Source: Butyricicoccus sp. Marseille-Q5471 (GTDB lineage Bacteria; Bacillota; Clostridia; Oscillospirales; Butyricicoccaceae). Taken from it: 41,784 nt of DNA. The position numbers and the translations under genes were made by a program. Numbering within the stretch: the stretch's first letter is position 1; every line of letters begins with the position of its first letter. The stretch covers positions 1-41,784 of the forward strand of contig NZ_CATNVC010000016.1 of the NCBI RefSeq assembly GCF_951230135.1, in the 5' to 3' direction. Below the pieces are notes generated by a model. The model was not told where the DNA came from, ran no database searches, and saw nothing but the letters and a program-made list of their open reading frames with translations. Shown here piece after piece: positions 18,685 to 27,028 of this stretch.

Positions 18685-18713
18685 TTGCGGTTTGGCAGGC
18701 CTTCCAGTATAAT
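18685..18713 (+). promoter_or_regulatory. Promoter of the Ser/Gly-tail gene
   Basis: The plus strand has TTGCGG (18685-18690), 17 bases, TATAAT (18708-18713). A ribosome site AAAGGAGG at 18734-18741 and ATG at 18750 follow. It faces away from the FkbM promoter about 50 bases to the left. Confidence 0.7.
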
Positions 18714-18749
18714 TTAAGTAGATTAGCAGCTGCAAAGGAGGTGCTTCCC

Positions 18750-19208
18750 ATGGATGCAGAAAAGAATGGTATTCTTGCGCTCGATCCCACGCATTACCGC
18801 GAAATTGACGGTGTGGTCTTTGATTTAGACAGCTATGCCCGCCACTGTGATTCCGCCCCTGTGCAGGACAAGCCGTGTGAACAAGCCCCGTCTCCCGCAC
18901 CAGTCTTTCCAACCGATCCGATTCATGTCGGCTGGTACGAAAGTGCGGACAACCGACCGCCCGTTCCGATGATGGGTGGCTGTCTCCCCTCAGAGGCCGT
19001 CGCGCAGCATCCGGCTGAAGGCGTGCTCACCTCCGATTATTTCGCGGAGAATGAAAGCGTTGTCACCGTGACTCGCACGCGCTTGTTCGGCAGCGCGGGT
19101 TCCGGCTCGTATCTCTCTTCTTATACCACTTCCCTTCACAGCTCCGGCTCTTACCGCTTCGGTTCGGGCTCCGGCAGCGTTGGCGGCTACGGATTGGAGC
19201 TGATTTGA
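18750..19208 (+). CDS. Unknown 152-residue protein with a Ser/Gly/Tyr-rich C-terminal tail
   Basis: The ATG at 18750 has a consensus AAAGGAGG site; an in-frame start at 18642 lies upstream of the promoter and is rejected. There is no signal peptide or membrane segment. Residues 1-30 look folded, residues 40-95 are rich in Pro and Ala with scattered Cys, and residues 114-148 are a low-complexity tail of Gly, Ser, Tyr and Thr (SAGSGSY, SSYTTS, SSGSYRFGSGSG). Such a tail is a plausible acceptor for glycosylation or another modification. I do not recognise the family. Its stop overlaps the likely start of the glycosyltransferase-like gene. Confidence 0.7.
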   Translation: MDAEKNGILALDPTHYREIDGVVFDLDSYARHCDSAPVQDKPCEQAPSPAPVFPTDPIHVGWYESADNRPPVPMMGGCLPSEAVAQHPAEGVLTSDYFAENESVVTVTRTRLFGSAGSGSYLSSYTTSLHSSGSYRFGSGSGSVGGYGLELI

Positions 19209-20065
19209 CCGTGCGTGCGTTTCACACTAACTGGACACGCCCTTTTTCTCTTCGAAATCCCAGCAGTCCCTATGCGGTTGAACCATTTGAGTTATTGACC
19301 ACCGCGTTGTCTGCGCTTACGTGGCGGCGCGAAAACGGAAGCATCTGCATGATTTGTGACAGCGAGGCCGCGCGGTATTATAACGCGCTCGGCCTTTCTT
19401 TTTTGTGGGACGACGGCATTCATCCACTGCTTGACACCATTCCTCACGATATAAACGCACATGCTTTTTGGGCGGCCGGCAAGCTGTATGCATTGTCCGT
19501 CCTGCCCGCGCCCTGTGTAATGATTGACACAGACTTTATCGTTTGGAAGCCGCTCGCAGAACTGCTGTCCGACTGCGATGTAGCCGCGATTCACCGCGAA
19601 GATATTTTGCCGGGCATCTATCCCAACCCGCAGGCGCTTGGCTGCGCGCACGGTTTTGATTTTTCTGCATTTGACTGGTCGGTTCATCCACTCAATACCG
19701 CACTGGCTTTTTTCGGCAGCGATGCGTTCCGGCGGTACTATACTGATACCGCCATTACGTTTATGCGCAGCGCCCCCGATGCAGACAACGTGCTGACTTA
19801 TATGGTTTTTGCCGAGCAGCGTTTGCTCGCCATGTGTGCCGAAAAGCAGCAGGTGCGCGTCACCGCACTCTCCGACCTTCCCTCGCTGTTTGATGGCACA
19901 CAGCAAGGCTATTTTACACACACATGGGGCTTCAAGCAGCAAATGTGCGAGGATCCTTCTCTCTCGGACAGCTTTTGCAGGCGATGCGCAACGCGTCTGC
20001 GCACTGATTTCCCTGCGGATGCCGTCCAAATCGCCGCCATTCCAACGCTCGCCCAATTTTTCTAA
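19205..20065 (+). CDS. Glycosyltransferase-like protein of unknown function (DxD motif)
   Basis: The 286-residue protein has a GT-A-like layout: an N-terminal strand region, then PAPCVMIDTDFIVWKPL with a D-T-D at residues 108-110, the kind of motif that binds metal and a sugar nucleotide. It may belong to the DUF6734-type family, which I recall only loosely. The start is either TTG 19205, overlapping the previous stop, or GTG 19211; a GGAG site at 19197-19200 serves either. Overlap with the tail gene implies a shared job, possibly modifying its product. Substrate unknown. A terminator follows. Confidence 0.65.
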   Translation: MTVRAFHTNWTRPFSLRNPSSPYAVEPFELLTTALSALTWRRENGSICMICDSEAARYYNALGLSFLWDDGIHPLLDTIPHDINAHAFWAAGKLYALSVLPAPCVMIDTDFIVWKPLAELLSDCDVAAIHREDILPGIYPNPQALGCAHGFDFSAFDWSVHPLNTALAFFGSDAFRRYYTDTAITFMRSAPDADNVLTYMVFAEQRLLAMCAEKQQVRVTALSDLPSLFDGTQQGYFTHTWGFKQQMCEDPSLSDSFCRRCATRLRTDFPADAVQIAAIPTLAQFF

Positions 20066-20084
20066 TCACATACAAAGCAATGCA

Positions 20085-20117
20085 AACAGCGCAGTCACGA
20101 CGACCGCGCTGTTTTTG
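20085..20117 (+). terminator. Terminator after the glycosyltransferase-like gene
   Basis: AACAGCGC (20085-20092) pairs with GCGCTGTT (20106-20113), followed by a T-run. It separates this operon from the converging fructokinase gene and may serve both strands. Confidence 0.7.
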
Positions 20118-20122
20118 TTATG

Positions 20123-21085
20123 CTATTTGCCAAATGCTGCGTACATTTGCTGCATTGTTGCCATTACCGCACCCTTTTGCTGCACCGTAAGGGATGCATA
20201 CTGCGCAGCAAACTGCAGATAAGCAGTTAGCTGTTGTTGTGACGAATCTGCAAGGTCGTCCGCTGTTACGCCGTCGCGCACCAATTGATAGAGAAATGCT
20301 CCGATGAAAGAATCACCCGCTCCGGTTGTATCAACCACCTGCACTGCCAGCGTTTCTCCAAAAGCGCTTGTTTGCGGCGTGTAAACCGCTGAACCCTTTG
20401 CGCCGCGCGTCACGAGCAGCATATGACACCCCTTTGAAAATAGTTTTTGTGCGGCTTCGTGCTCTGTTTTACAGCCGGTTACGAATTCCACCTCATCATC
20501 AGACAGCTTGACCAAATCGGCGTACGGCAGAAATTCTTCAATCGCGGTCTGACACGCAGCCAGAGACTGCCAGAGCGGCAAGCGCACATTGGGATCAAAG
20601 GAAATTAGTGCGCCGCTTTCCCTTGCACATGCAATTGCCTTACGGTGCGCCGCTTTAATCGGCCAATCAACCAGATCCACCGAGCAGAAGTGCAGCGCCG
20701 CACAATCCTCAAACAAGTCCGAGGTAATTTGCGTTTCATTTAAAAACAAATCGGCCGATGGATTGCGGAAAAAGGAAAATTCACGATTGCCTGACGCATT
20801 CAACGAGACAAATGCGAGGCCTGTATTTGCCTGCTCCGTACAAAACACTGCCGAAATATCTACCCCATTGCGTGCAAGCGTTTCGATGATGTACTCGCCG
20901 AATGCATCCTTGCCCACCTGCGAAATCATCGCAGCCGTGCCGCCCAAACACGCCACCGCCGATACAACATTTGCAGGTGCACCGCCTGCAACGCGTTCAA
21001 AATGCGTCACCTCGCGCAGCGCGCAACCCTTTTGCTGCGGCACAAAATCAATCAGCAGTTCGCCGATCGCGATAACCCTTTTCAT
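20123..21085 (-). CDS. scrK: Fructokinase, PfkB family
   Basis: It phosphorylates the fructose released by sucrose-6-phosphate hydrolase. The 320-residue PfkB protein shows the N-terminal GELLIDFVP, the sugar-binding GGAPANVVSAVACLGG and the C-terminal ATP site with catalytic aspartate DTTGAGDSFIGAF. It is the last gene of the sucrose operon and its start overlaps the HAD gene by 4 bases. The fructose assignment rests on context plus family. Confidence 0.9.
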   Translation of the reverse strand: MKRVIAIGELLIDFVPQQKGCALREVTHFERVAGGAPANVVSAVACLGGTAAMISQVGKDAFGEYIIETLARNGVDISAVFCTEQANTGLAFVSLNASGNREFSFFRNPSADLFLNETQITSDLFEDCAALHFCSVDLVDWPIKAAHRKAIACARESGALISFDPNVRLPLWQSLAACQTAIEEFLPYADLVKLSDDEVEFVTGCKTEHEAAQKLFSKGCHMLLVTRGAKGSAVYTPQTSAFGETLAVQVVDTTGAGDSFIGAFLYQLVRDGVTADDLADSSQQQLTAYLQFAAQYASLTVQQKGAVMATMQQMYAAFGK

Positions 21086-21948
21086 AGTGTCTCCTCCAGA
21101 ATATACCGCTCAATTGCCCGCGCGACTCCGTCCTCTGTGTTGGCTGCCGTAACCGCATCCACCGCATTGCGGATATGCGGATCTGCATTCGCCATGGCTA
21201 CGCCCACGCCTGCCAGTCTGAGCATGCTCAAATCATTATCGCTGTCCCCGATTGCAAGCACCTGTTCCATGCCGCACCCGATATGCGCAGCAAGCACCTC
21301 TAGTGCACGCCCCTTGCTCACACCCCGCCGATTCACCTCGACATTTTTCAGTTGTCCGCCAAACATCGCCGACGGCGCAAGCTCAAACAGCCCGGTTTGA
21401 CGAAGCGCATCAGTAATGCAATCGACCACCTTCGGCTCTTCGTGGTGCAAGATTGCTTTCGTGATGCATCCATGCTCTTGACGAAGCACCTGCTCCCACT
21501 CTTGCGCGTTCTCGACATAATGGTAGGATTCAATTTCCAGGAAATCTGCCTGAACCCCACGCCGATGCAGCGCAAAAACAAACTTGCGAAATTCCTCTCC
21601 ATAATACATGCCGTTATTGGTATAAAAGCATGGATCGCTGTCAAAACAGGTGCAAATCTTCAAAATCTCTTGGCAAAGCGCGTCATTCAGTCCGTCCGAG
21701 AATACCGCATCGCCGCCTGCCATTGGCCTGACATCCGCACCGTTTGCTGTCACCGCCCAATCAGCCGGCGAAGGTAATGCGTTGCTGAACACTCGGGCAT
21801 CCGTCAGGTTCCGCCCGGTGCATAACGCCACCGTCACGCCTGCACGCTGTGCACGCAAAACCGCATCGGCTGTCACTGCAGTGATTTTTCCGCGATTATT
21901 AAGCAGTGTGCCGTCTAAATCCAGTGCAATCAGCTTGTATTTTGGCAT
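21082..21948 (-). CDS. HAD-IIB (Cof-type) phosphatase
   Basis: The 288-residue protein carries HAD motif I DLDGTLLN (nucleophile D10, acid/base D12), motif II CTGRN, and the motif III/IV region GDSDNDLSML. Cof-type phosphatases dephosphorylate sugar phosphates or flavin-like compounds, and the substrate is not readable from sequence. Its place between scrB and scrK, 12 bases after scrB, suggests sugar-phosphate housekeeping within sucrose use. Confidence 0.92.
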   Translation of the reverse strand: MPKYKLIALDLDGTLLNNRGKITAVTADAVLRAQRAGVTVALCTGRNLTDARVFSNALPSPADWAVTANGADVRPMAGGDAVFSDGLNDALCQEILKICTCFDSDPCFYTNNGMYYGEEFRKFVFALHRRGVQADFLEIESYHYVENAQEWEQVLRQEHGCITKAILHHEEPKVVDCITDALRQTGLFELAPSAMFGGQLKNVEVNRRGVSKGRALEVLAAHIGCGMEQVLAIGDSDNDLSMLRLAGVGVAMANADPHIRNAVDAVTAANTEDGVARAIERYILEETL

Positions 21949-21960
21949 CTTGGAATCTCC

Positions 21961-23358
21961 TTAACTCATTTCTGTCATTGACAGTGCATGCATCTTCCAT
22001 AGCTTTGCCTTTCCTTCACCATGAAAGCACACACCCCGCGCTGCAACGGGCGGATAGTAGCGGCTTGACAGCACCGTTTCTCCCTCGTTTACAAAGATTT
22101 CGAGCGAGGACGCATCCGCTAACACACGCAGATTGCGCACTGTGTCAACCTTCGTCCGGCGCATTGTGCGCCCTGCCCCACCTGTTTCGTATCGCAAGAT
22201 GAGTTCGCCCTGTCTCCACTCGATTACAGCGCTTCCGCGAATCGTCATTGCGCCGTCGCCCTGCGGCACATATTCCAAGTCAAATATCTCTGCATCTTCC
22301 GGCACACAGCGTTCCCCACGCAGCTGCTCGAGTTCTGCAACCGGTCTGCGCAGTAATCGGCCATCACGCCAGACGACCTCACACATTACCGTAGCGCAGT
22401 GCTGCCAACCATTGCTTACCGTAGGATTTTCGTATTCTGCATCAGGCATTCCCATCCAGCCAAGCATCAGCCGTCTGTCGCCGTCCAAAAATGTCTGCGG
22501 TGCATAAAAGTCAAACCCGCAGTCCAGTTCGGCAAACGCCCCCAGCGAATACGCTCCGCAGAAATCGCCATATAAGGGGAAATAACCGCAGGTGTACACA
22601 TTCTGAAACCGCATTCCCTGCTGTGACACACCCTGCGGAGAACAGGCCAACACCCGCTGCCCTGCAATCTCAAACAAGTCCGGGCATTCCCACATATAGC
22701 CGAAAACCCCCGGCGTCGTCAGCGTGTTAATGTGCGACCAACGGCGCTTGTCGTCGGATGCAAAGAGTAGAATTTCACCGCGGTCCTCCATGGTACGCGC
22801 ACCCTGCACCATGTAGTATCTTCCGTTTTCCCGCCACACCTTGGGATCGCGCACATGGCAGCTCAGGCCCTCCGGATAGTCCTGATTGGTCATCAGCAGC
22901 TCATTTGACTCGGCTGTCACACCGTCCCGGCTCACAGCCAGTGCCGTGTTGTGCCCGCGCCCTGTTTTAATATAATCATGTGCTCCGGGATGCTTGACGT
23001 TTCCCGTGTAGTAAAGGTACATCACACCACCCTCTATCAGTGCCGAGCCTGAGTAAACGCCGTGAAGATTCCACGTCTGATCCGGATACAGCATCGCAGG
23101 TGCTTTCTCCCAACGGAGCAAATCGCGGCTGCGATAATGCCCCCAGAGCTTTACACCGCCTGTTGCGTCAAAAGGGCCGTACTGATAAAACACATGATAC
23201 CATTCTCCGCAGCGACACAGTCCGTTCGGATCATTCATCCATCCCACAGGTGGCATCAGATGAAAATGCTGCCGATATGGGTCAGCCTGCACGTGCGAAG
23301 CGTCTTCACGCTCCACCCGGTCAACCAAACGCTCCAAATCCCGGTGCAATGCGTTCAT
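21961..23358 (-). CDS. scrB: Sucrose-6-phosphate hydrolase (GH32)
   Basis: It cleaves sucrose-6-phosphate to glucose-6-phosphate and fructose in the cytoplasm. The GH32 active site is complete: nucleophile D43 in GWMNDPNG, the RDP triad at 170-172 and the acid/base glutamate E224 in WECPDLF. At 465 residues it has standard length and no signal peptide. The start overlaps the PTS gene stop by 4 bases. Confidence 0.96.
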   Translation of the reverse strand: MNALHRDLERLVDRVEREDASHVQADPYRQHFHLMPPVGWMNDPNGLCRCGEWYHVFYQYGPFDATGGVKLWGHYRSRDLLRWEKAPAMLYPDQTWNLHGVYSGSALIEGGVMYLYYTGNVKHPGAHDYIKTGRGHNTALAVSRDGVTAESNELLMTNQDYPEGLSCHVRDPKVWRENGRYYMVQGARTMEDRGEILLFASDDKRRWSHINTLTTPGVFGYMWECPDLFEIAGQRVLACSPQGVSQQGMRFQNVYTCGYFPLYGDFCGAYSLGAFAELDCGFDFYAPQTFLDGDRRLMLGWMGMPDAEYENPTVSNGWQHCATVMCEVVWRDGRLLRRPVAELEQLRGERCVPEDAEIFDLEYVPQGDGAMTIRGSAVIEWRQGELILRYETGGAGRTMRRTKVDTVRNLRVLADASSLEIFVNEGETVLSSRYYPPVAARGVCFHGEGKAKLWKMHALSMTEMS

Positions 23359-25256
23359 CTTTCACCGCCTTTTTGAATGACCGACAACACTGCATCCTTG
23401 TCAGCGGTCTTTTTGCCGAAATCGCCGATTATCTGCTGGTATTCATCCGAATTGCTCACAATCACTGGCGTAATTGTCTGATAACCTGCCGCTTCAATCG
23501 CCTGAATATCAAAATCCATCAACACGTCACCTGCCTTGACCCGGTCGCCTTCTTTCACGTGCGGCGCGTAGTGCTCGCCGTTTAAGCGCACGGTATCAAT
23601 GCCCACATGAATCAGCAGTTCAACGCCGTTCTCGCAGCGCAGGCCAACCGCGTGACCCATCAGCGTTTCCACTGTTGCAGCACAAGGCGCGACAACCCGC
23701 CCCTCCGACGGCTTAACTGCGATTCCCTTACCTAACACTTCGTCCGCAAAGGTGGGGTCTCCGGTTTCTGATAACGACACCGCCTCCCCGCTAATAGGTG
23801 ATGGGATGATAAGTCCATCCTGCCCCGCCGTGACTGCCCTCGGTTGCTCCGCAGGCTGATACGCGGTTTCCGTTTTATCCTCCCCGGTTCCCAGAATCCA
23901 TGCCAGCACGAATGCAACACCCGCCGCAATGCCAACGGTGATGATATACTGCAGCGGCCGATGCAGATGCAGCAAAATGCCAAAGATGCCTGTTACACCT
24001 GTTCCCGTTGCGCCAAGATGGACAATCGACGCATACAGCGCACCACATGCACCACCGATAGACGCCGCGATAAACGGTCGTACAAAGCGCAGGTTAACAC
24101 CGAAAATCGCAGGCTCGGTGATGCCGAGGAATGCCGACAGCGAAGCCGGCAACGCCATCGCTTTGAGCTTCTTATTGCGGGTTTTAAGTCCAATTGCAAG
24201 CGCCGCGCCGCCCTGTGCAACATTGGCCGCCGAAGCGAGGGGCAGCCAGTAGGTCAGTCCATACGACGCGAGCTGACCAAGATCAATAATGGTGTACATA
24301 TGATGGATGCCGGAAACGACCGTCGTCGCATACAGCCCACCCATTATAAACGAACCAATTCCGAACGGAATGGCAATCAGCCACTGTACTCCGTTGATGA
24401 TATTGTTTTCCAGAAAGGTGAACACAGGACCAATCGCCGCAAGCGTCAAATAGCCGGTCACGAAAACCGAGACCAACGGCGTTACAAACAAATCCAGCAT
24501 AGCGGGAACAATCTTATGCAGCTGAATCTCAATCTTGCTCATCACCCAAACCGCAATGATAACCGGAATGACGTGACCCTGATAGCCGACGAGCGGGACG
24601 GAATACAGGCCGCCGAAAACGTTCTGCACCACTTGAACGCCGTCCGTTGCAACCGTCCATGCATTCTGCAAATCCGGGTGAATCATAATCATACCGATGA
24701 CCGCGCCGAGAAATGGATTGCCGCCAAACACCTTAGCCGCCGAAAAGGCAATCAAAATGGGTAAAAACACATACGCCGTGTTGGAAAACAGTTTTGCGAA
24801 CACATACAGCGAGTCCGTCACATCTATGTTCAGATAACCGTTGCTGACCATGAAATTCAGAGATTCCATGATACCCATCAGAAAGCCGGATGCGACAATT
24901 GCCGGAATAATCGGTACAAAAATATCGCCCAGTGTTTTTATCGCGCGCTGAAACCAGTTTGCTTTTTGTGCGGCTGCTGCTTTGGCTTGCTCTTTGGTCG
25001 AAGCGGACGCACCGGATTGCTTCAAGAACTCATCGTATACTTTATTCACCACGCCGGTGCCAAAAATGATTTGCAGCTGACCCTGCGCTTCAAACACGCC
25101 TTTTACACCTTCTGCGTTTTCCAGTGCCGCCTTATCCACCTTTTGATTATCCGCGATTACCAGTCGCAGCCGTGTCGCACAATGTGCAGCCGAAACAACA
25201 TTTCCTCCACCACCGATATGAGACAGGACTTCCTGCGCCGCTTTGCTGTAATCCAT
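23355..25256 (-). CDS. scrA: Sucrose-type PTS transporter, fused EIIBCA
   Basis: This permease imports and phosphorylates the sugar using phosphoenolpyruvate by way of HPr. The 633-residue chain has EIIB (residues 1-80, phospho-cysteine C26 in AAHCATRL), EIIC with about ten membrane segments (about 105-450) and EIIA with the phospho-histidine H550 in LIHVGIDTVRLNG. Sequence alone fits the beta-glucoside/sucrose group; the adjacent scrB and scrK point to sucrose. It is the first gene of the operon and has a GGAGG ribosome site. Confidence 0.93.
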   Translation of the reverse strand: MDYSKAAQEVLSHIGGGGNVVSAAHCATRLRLVIADNQKVDKAALENAEGVKGVFEAQGQLQIIFGTGVVNKVYDEFLKQSGASASTKEQAKAAAAQKANWFQRAIKTLGDIFVPIIPAIVASGFLMGIMESLNFMVSNGYLNIDVTDSLYVFAKLFSNTAYVFLPILIAFSAAKVFGGNPFLGAVIGMIMIHPDLQNAWTVATDGVQVVQNVFGGLYSVPLVGYQGHVIPVIIAVWVMSKIEIQLHKIVPAMLDLFVTPLVSVFVTGYLTLAAIGPVFTFLENNIINGVQWLIAIPFGIGSFIMGGLYATTVVSGIHHMYTIIDLGQLASYGLTYWLPLASAANVAQGGAALAIGLKTRNKKLKAMALPASLSAFLGITEPAIFGVNLRFVRPFIAASIGGACGALYASIVHLGATGTGVTGIFGILLHLHRPLQYIITVGIAAGVAFVLAWILGTGEDKTETAYQPAEQPRAVTAGQDGLIIPSPISGEAVSLSETGDPTFADEVLGKGIAVKPSEGRVVAPCAATVETLMGHAVGLRCENGVELLIHVGIDTVRLNGEHYAPHVKEGDRVKAGDVLMDFDIQAIEAAGYQTITPVIVSNSDEYQQIIGDFGKKTADKDAVLSVIQKGGER

Positions 25257-25286
25257 ACTCCTCCGCCTTTCTCTTGATAAGCATGT

Positions 25287-25302
25287 GTGAAATCGATTTC
25301 AC
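25287..25302. promoter_or_regulatory. Operator for the LacI-type sucrose regulator
   Basis: A perfect 16-bp palindrome, GTGAAATCGATTTCAC with central CG, lies 12 bases downstream of the -10 and about 31 bases before the PTS ATG. Palindromes with a central CG are typical LacI-family operators, and scrR is the next gene. Binding here would block transcription start. Confidence 0.8.
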
Positions 25303-25313
25303 TTATTGATTCT

Positions 25314-25342
25314 ATTGTAAGCAAATACTTTCCATTTGTAAA
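25314..25342 (-). promoter_or_regulatory. Promoter of the sucrose operon
   Basis: The minus strand shows TTTACA (25337-25342), 17 bases, TACAAT (25314-25319), immediately upstream of the palindromic operator. Confidence 0.8.
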
Positions 25343-25420
25343 CCCGCAATCATTCCCAAACTTTTCCGAATCTTTTCAAGCACTTCCCACAACTCTGCAT
25401 CTAGTATTCCTCATTATGCA

Positions 25421-25455
25421 CAAAAATGCCGCCCGTTTTTAGACGAGCGGCATAA
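25421..25455 (-). terminator. Terminator after scrR
   Basis: An 11-bp stem (ATGCCGC arms, one G-U pair) with a T-run at the minus-strand 3' end lies just past the scrR stop. It insulates scrR from the sucrose operon. Confidence 0.75.
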
Positions 25456-25467
25456 CTTGCTTTTCCG

Positions 25468-26460
25468 TTATCCATCTGACTGCTGTTTGAAGATTTCGTA
25501 TCCCAACTTGAGCTGTTTTTTCTGGTCAACCCCTTGTTCCAGCATTTGCAGCAAATCACGGGCAGCCTCTTCGCCGCTCGTTTTGTAGTAATAGTGTGCC
25601 GTCGTCAGCCGTGGAGAGACCAACGAGGAAATGCGTGAATGCCCTATCCCGACTACCGCAACGTCACCGGGTACGCGCCGTCCGCTTTCCCGCAGACGGT
25701 TCATTGCCCCAATCGCTATGGAATCGGTTGCGCAAAATATCGCATCAATTTCCGGCGCACGCGTCAACAGACGCCCTGCAGCTGCATAGCCTCCTTCCAT
25801 CGAAAATGAGCTTTGCTCCATTCTATCGGTTTTTTCTTCCGATCCGGCTTCACGCAGGGCATCCAAATATCCTGCGCGGCGTGCCGAACCCGCCGCTTTA
25901 TCGCGGGGTGTCACGCCGATGTATCCGATTTTTTTGCGCCCATTCGCTATGAGCAGCGCTGTCAAGTCCCGCGCCGCACCACGGTCATCGTGATAAACAC
26001 AGCTCATTCCATCCATCTGCTGCCCAACGATTACAACCGGCACACTGCTTGTCCGCAGTGCTTTTTTGTGCGCTTCGCTGAGCAGTGTCGCAATCAGAAT
26101 CACACCATCGACGTTGCCGTTGCGAAACACTTCCAAATACTCCAGTTCCTTTTCGACCCGGTTTTCGGTATTGGCCAGCAACAGGCGAAATCCGTGTTGC
26201 TCCAGAATACCGGAAATACCCGCCACAATCCTGCTGACCGATTCAGAGTCGATGCGCGGTACAATCACGCCAATCATATGGCTTTTTCCGGTGCGCAGCG
26301 TCTGCGCCTGCTGAGACGGAATGTAGCCTGTCTCCTCAATCACGCGCCGAATAGACTCTTTTTTCTCCGCACTGATATAACCATCATTCAAGTAGCGTGA
26401 TACCGCCGCTTTTGATACCTGTGCTCGCTTGGCAATTTCCGCAATGGTCATACCCGTCAC
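25468..26460 (-). CDS. scrR: LacI family transcriptional regulator of sucrose use
   Basis: The 330-residue protein has an N-terminal LacI HTH (TIAEIAKRAQVSKAAVSRYLN) and hinge, then a periplasmic-binding-like sensor domain (IGVIVPRIDSESVSRIVAGI onward). Its place directly upstream of a sucrose operon with a LacI-type palindrome supports control of that operon by a sugar ligand, probably fructose or sucrose-6-phosphate. A TTGACG/TAAGAT pair with an 18-base spacer lies upstream at 26487-26516. Confidence 0.88.
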   Translation of the reverse strand: MTGMTIAEIAKRAQVSKAAVSRYLNDGYISAEKKESIRRVIEETGYIPSQQAQTLRTGKSHMIGVIVPRIDSESVSRIVAGISGILEQHGFRLLLANTENRVEKELEYLEVFRNGNVDGVILIATLLSEAHKKALRTSSVPVVIVGQQMDGMSCVYHDDRGAARDLTALLIANGRKKIGYIGVTPRDKAAGSARRAGYLDALREAGSEEKTDRMEQSSFSMEGGYAAAGRLLTRAPEIDAIFCATDSIAIGAMNRLRESGRRVPGDVAVVGIGHSRISSLVSPRLTTAHYYYKTSGEEAARDLLQMLEQGVDQKKQLKLGYEIFKQQSDG

Positions 26461-26486
26461 CTCACATTTCGCTCTGATTTGAAACT

Positions 26487-26516
26487 ATCTTACCATATGC
26501 CGGATACCTTCGTCAA
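26487..26516 (-). promoter_or_regulatory. Possible promoter of scrR
   Basis: TTGACG (26511-26516), an 18-base spacer and TAAGAT (26487-26492) lie on the minus strand; the -35 overlaps the stop of the upstream peptidase gene. Confidence 0.45.
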
Positions 26517-27028
26517 TCGCGCAGCATAGCACGTCGTGCACGATAATCCGGCAGTTCGCGTTCAATCAACGCATAGAACGCTGCCCCGTGATTTTTATGA
26601 GCAATATGCGCCAACTCATGCACCACCACATACTCCACCGCCGCTTCGGGATACATCATCAGCCGCCACGAAAAACAAATGCTGTTTTTTGCGCTGCACG
26701 AACCAAATCGCGTGCGAGCCGAGGTGATGCGCAGTCCTGTCGGATACAAGTGCATTCTTTGCGCATGATACATCACTTTTTTCGGCAATTCACACTTAGC
26801 CCGCGCAATCAGAGCCGCCCGCTGCAGTTCATCCGGCTCAGGACGAGTGGTAAGGCGTACCTTCTGCCGCATCAAGGCACGGTTTAGCCATTCTTGATTG
26901 CGCGCAACGAATGCTTCCACTTCATGCTTTGCCATCCGTTTTGGCGCGCGCACAATCACCTTACCGTCACGCGTTACCTCTAAAGCGATGGTTTTCCGCG
27001 TGGTGCGGATCAGCTCATATTCGCTCAC
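26513..27028 (-). CDS. YgjP-like M48-type metallopeptidase
   Basis: This is a small YgjP/DUF45-type zinc peptidase with the HELAH motif (VVHELAHIAHKNHG) near the C-terminus and the conserved RFGSCSAKNSICFSWRL stretch before it. Function in the cell is unclear. I prefer the GTG start at 27028, which has an AGGAG site 7 bases upstream (171 residues); an ATG at 27049 is also in frame. It overlaps the end of the DMT transporter gene, so the two are likely co-transcribed. Confidence 0.85.
   Translation of the reverse strand: MSEYELIRTTRKTIALEVTRDGKVIVRAPKRMAKHEVEAFVARNQEWLNRALMRQKVRLTTRPEPDELQRAALIARAKCELPKKVMYHAQRMHLYPTGLRITSARTRFGSCSAKNSICFSWRLMMYPEAAVEYVVVHELAHIAHKNHGAAFYALIERELPDYRARRAMLRD

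Noticed and set aside
19292-20056. 254-codon minus-strand frame opposite the glycosyltransferase-like gene
   Set aside because: The plus-strand gene has better context, overlap and motif support; the minus frame has no start signal.
23844-24764. 306-codon plus-strand frame opposite the PTS EIIC domain
   Set aside because: It is an Arg/Asn-rich shadow of a membrane protein gene.
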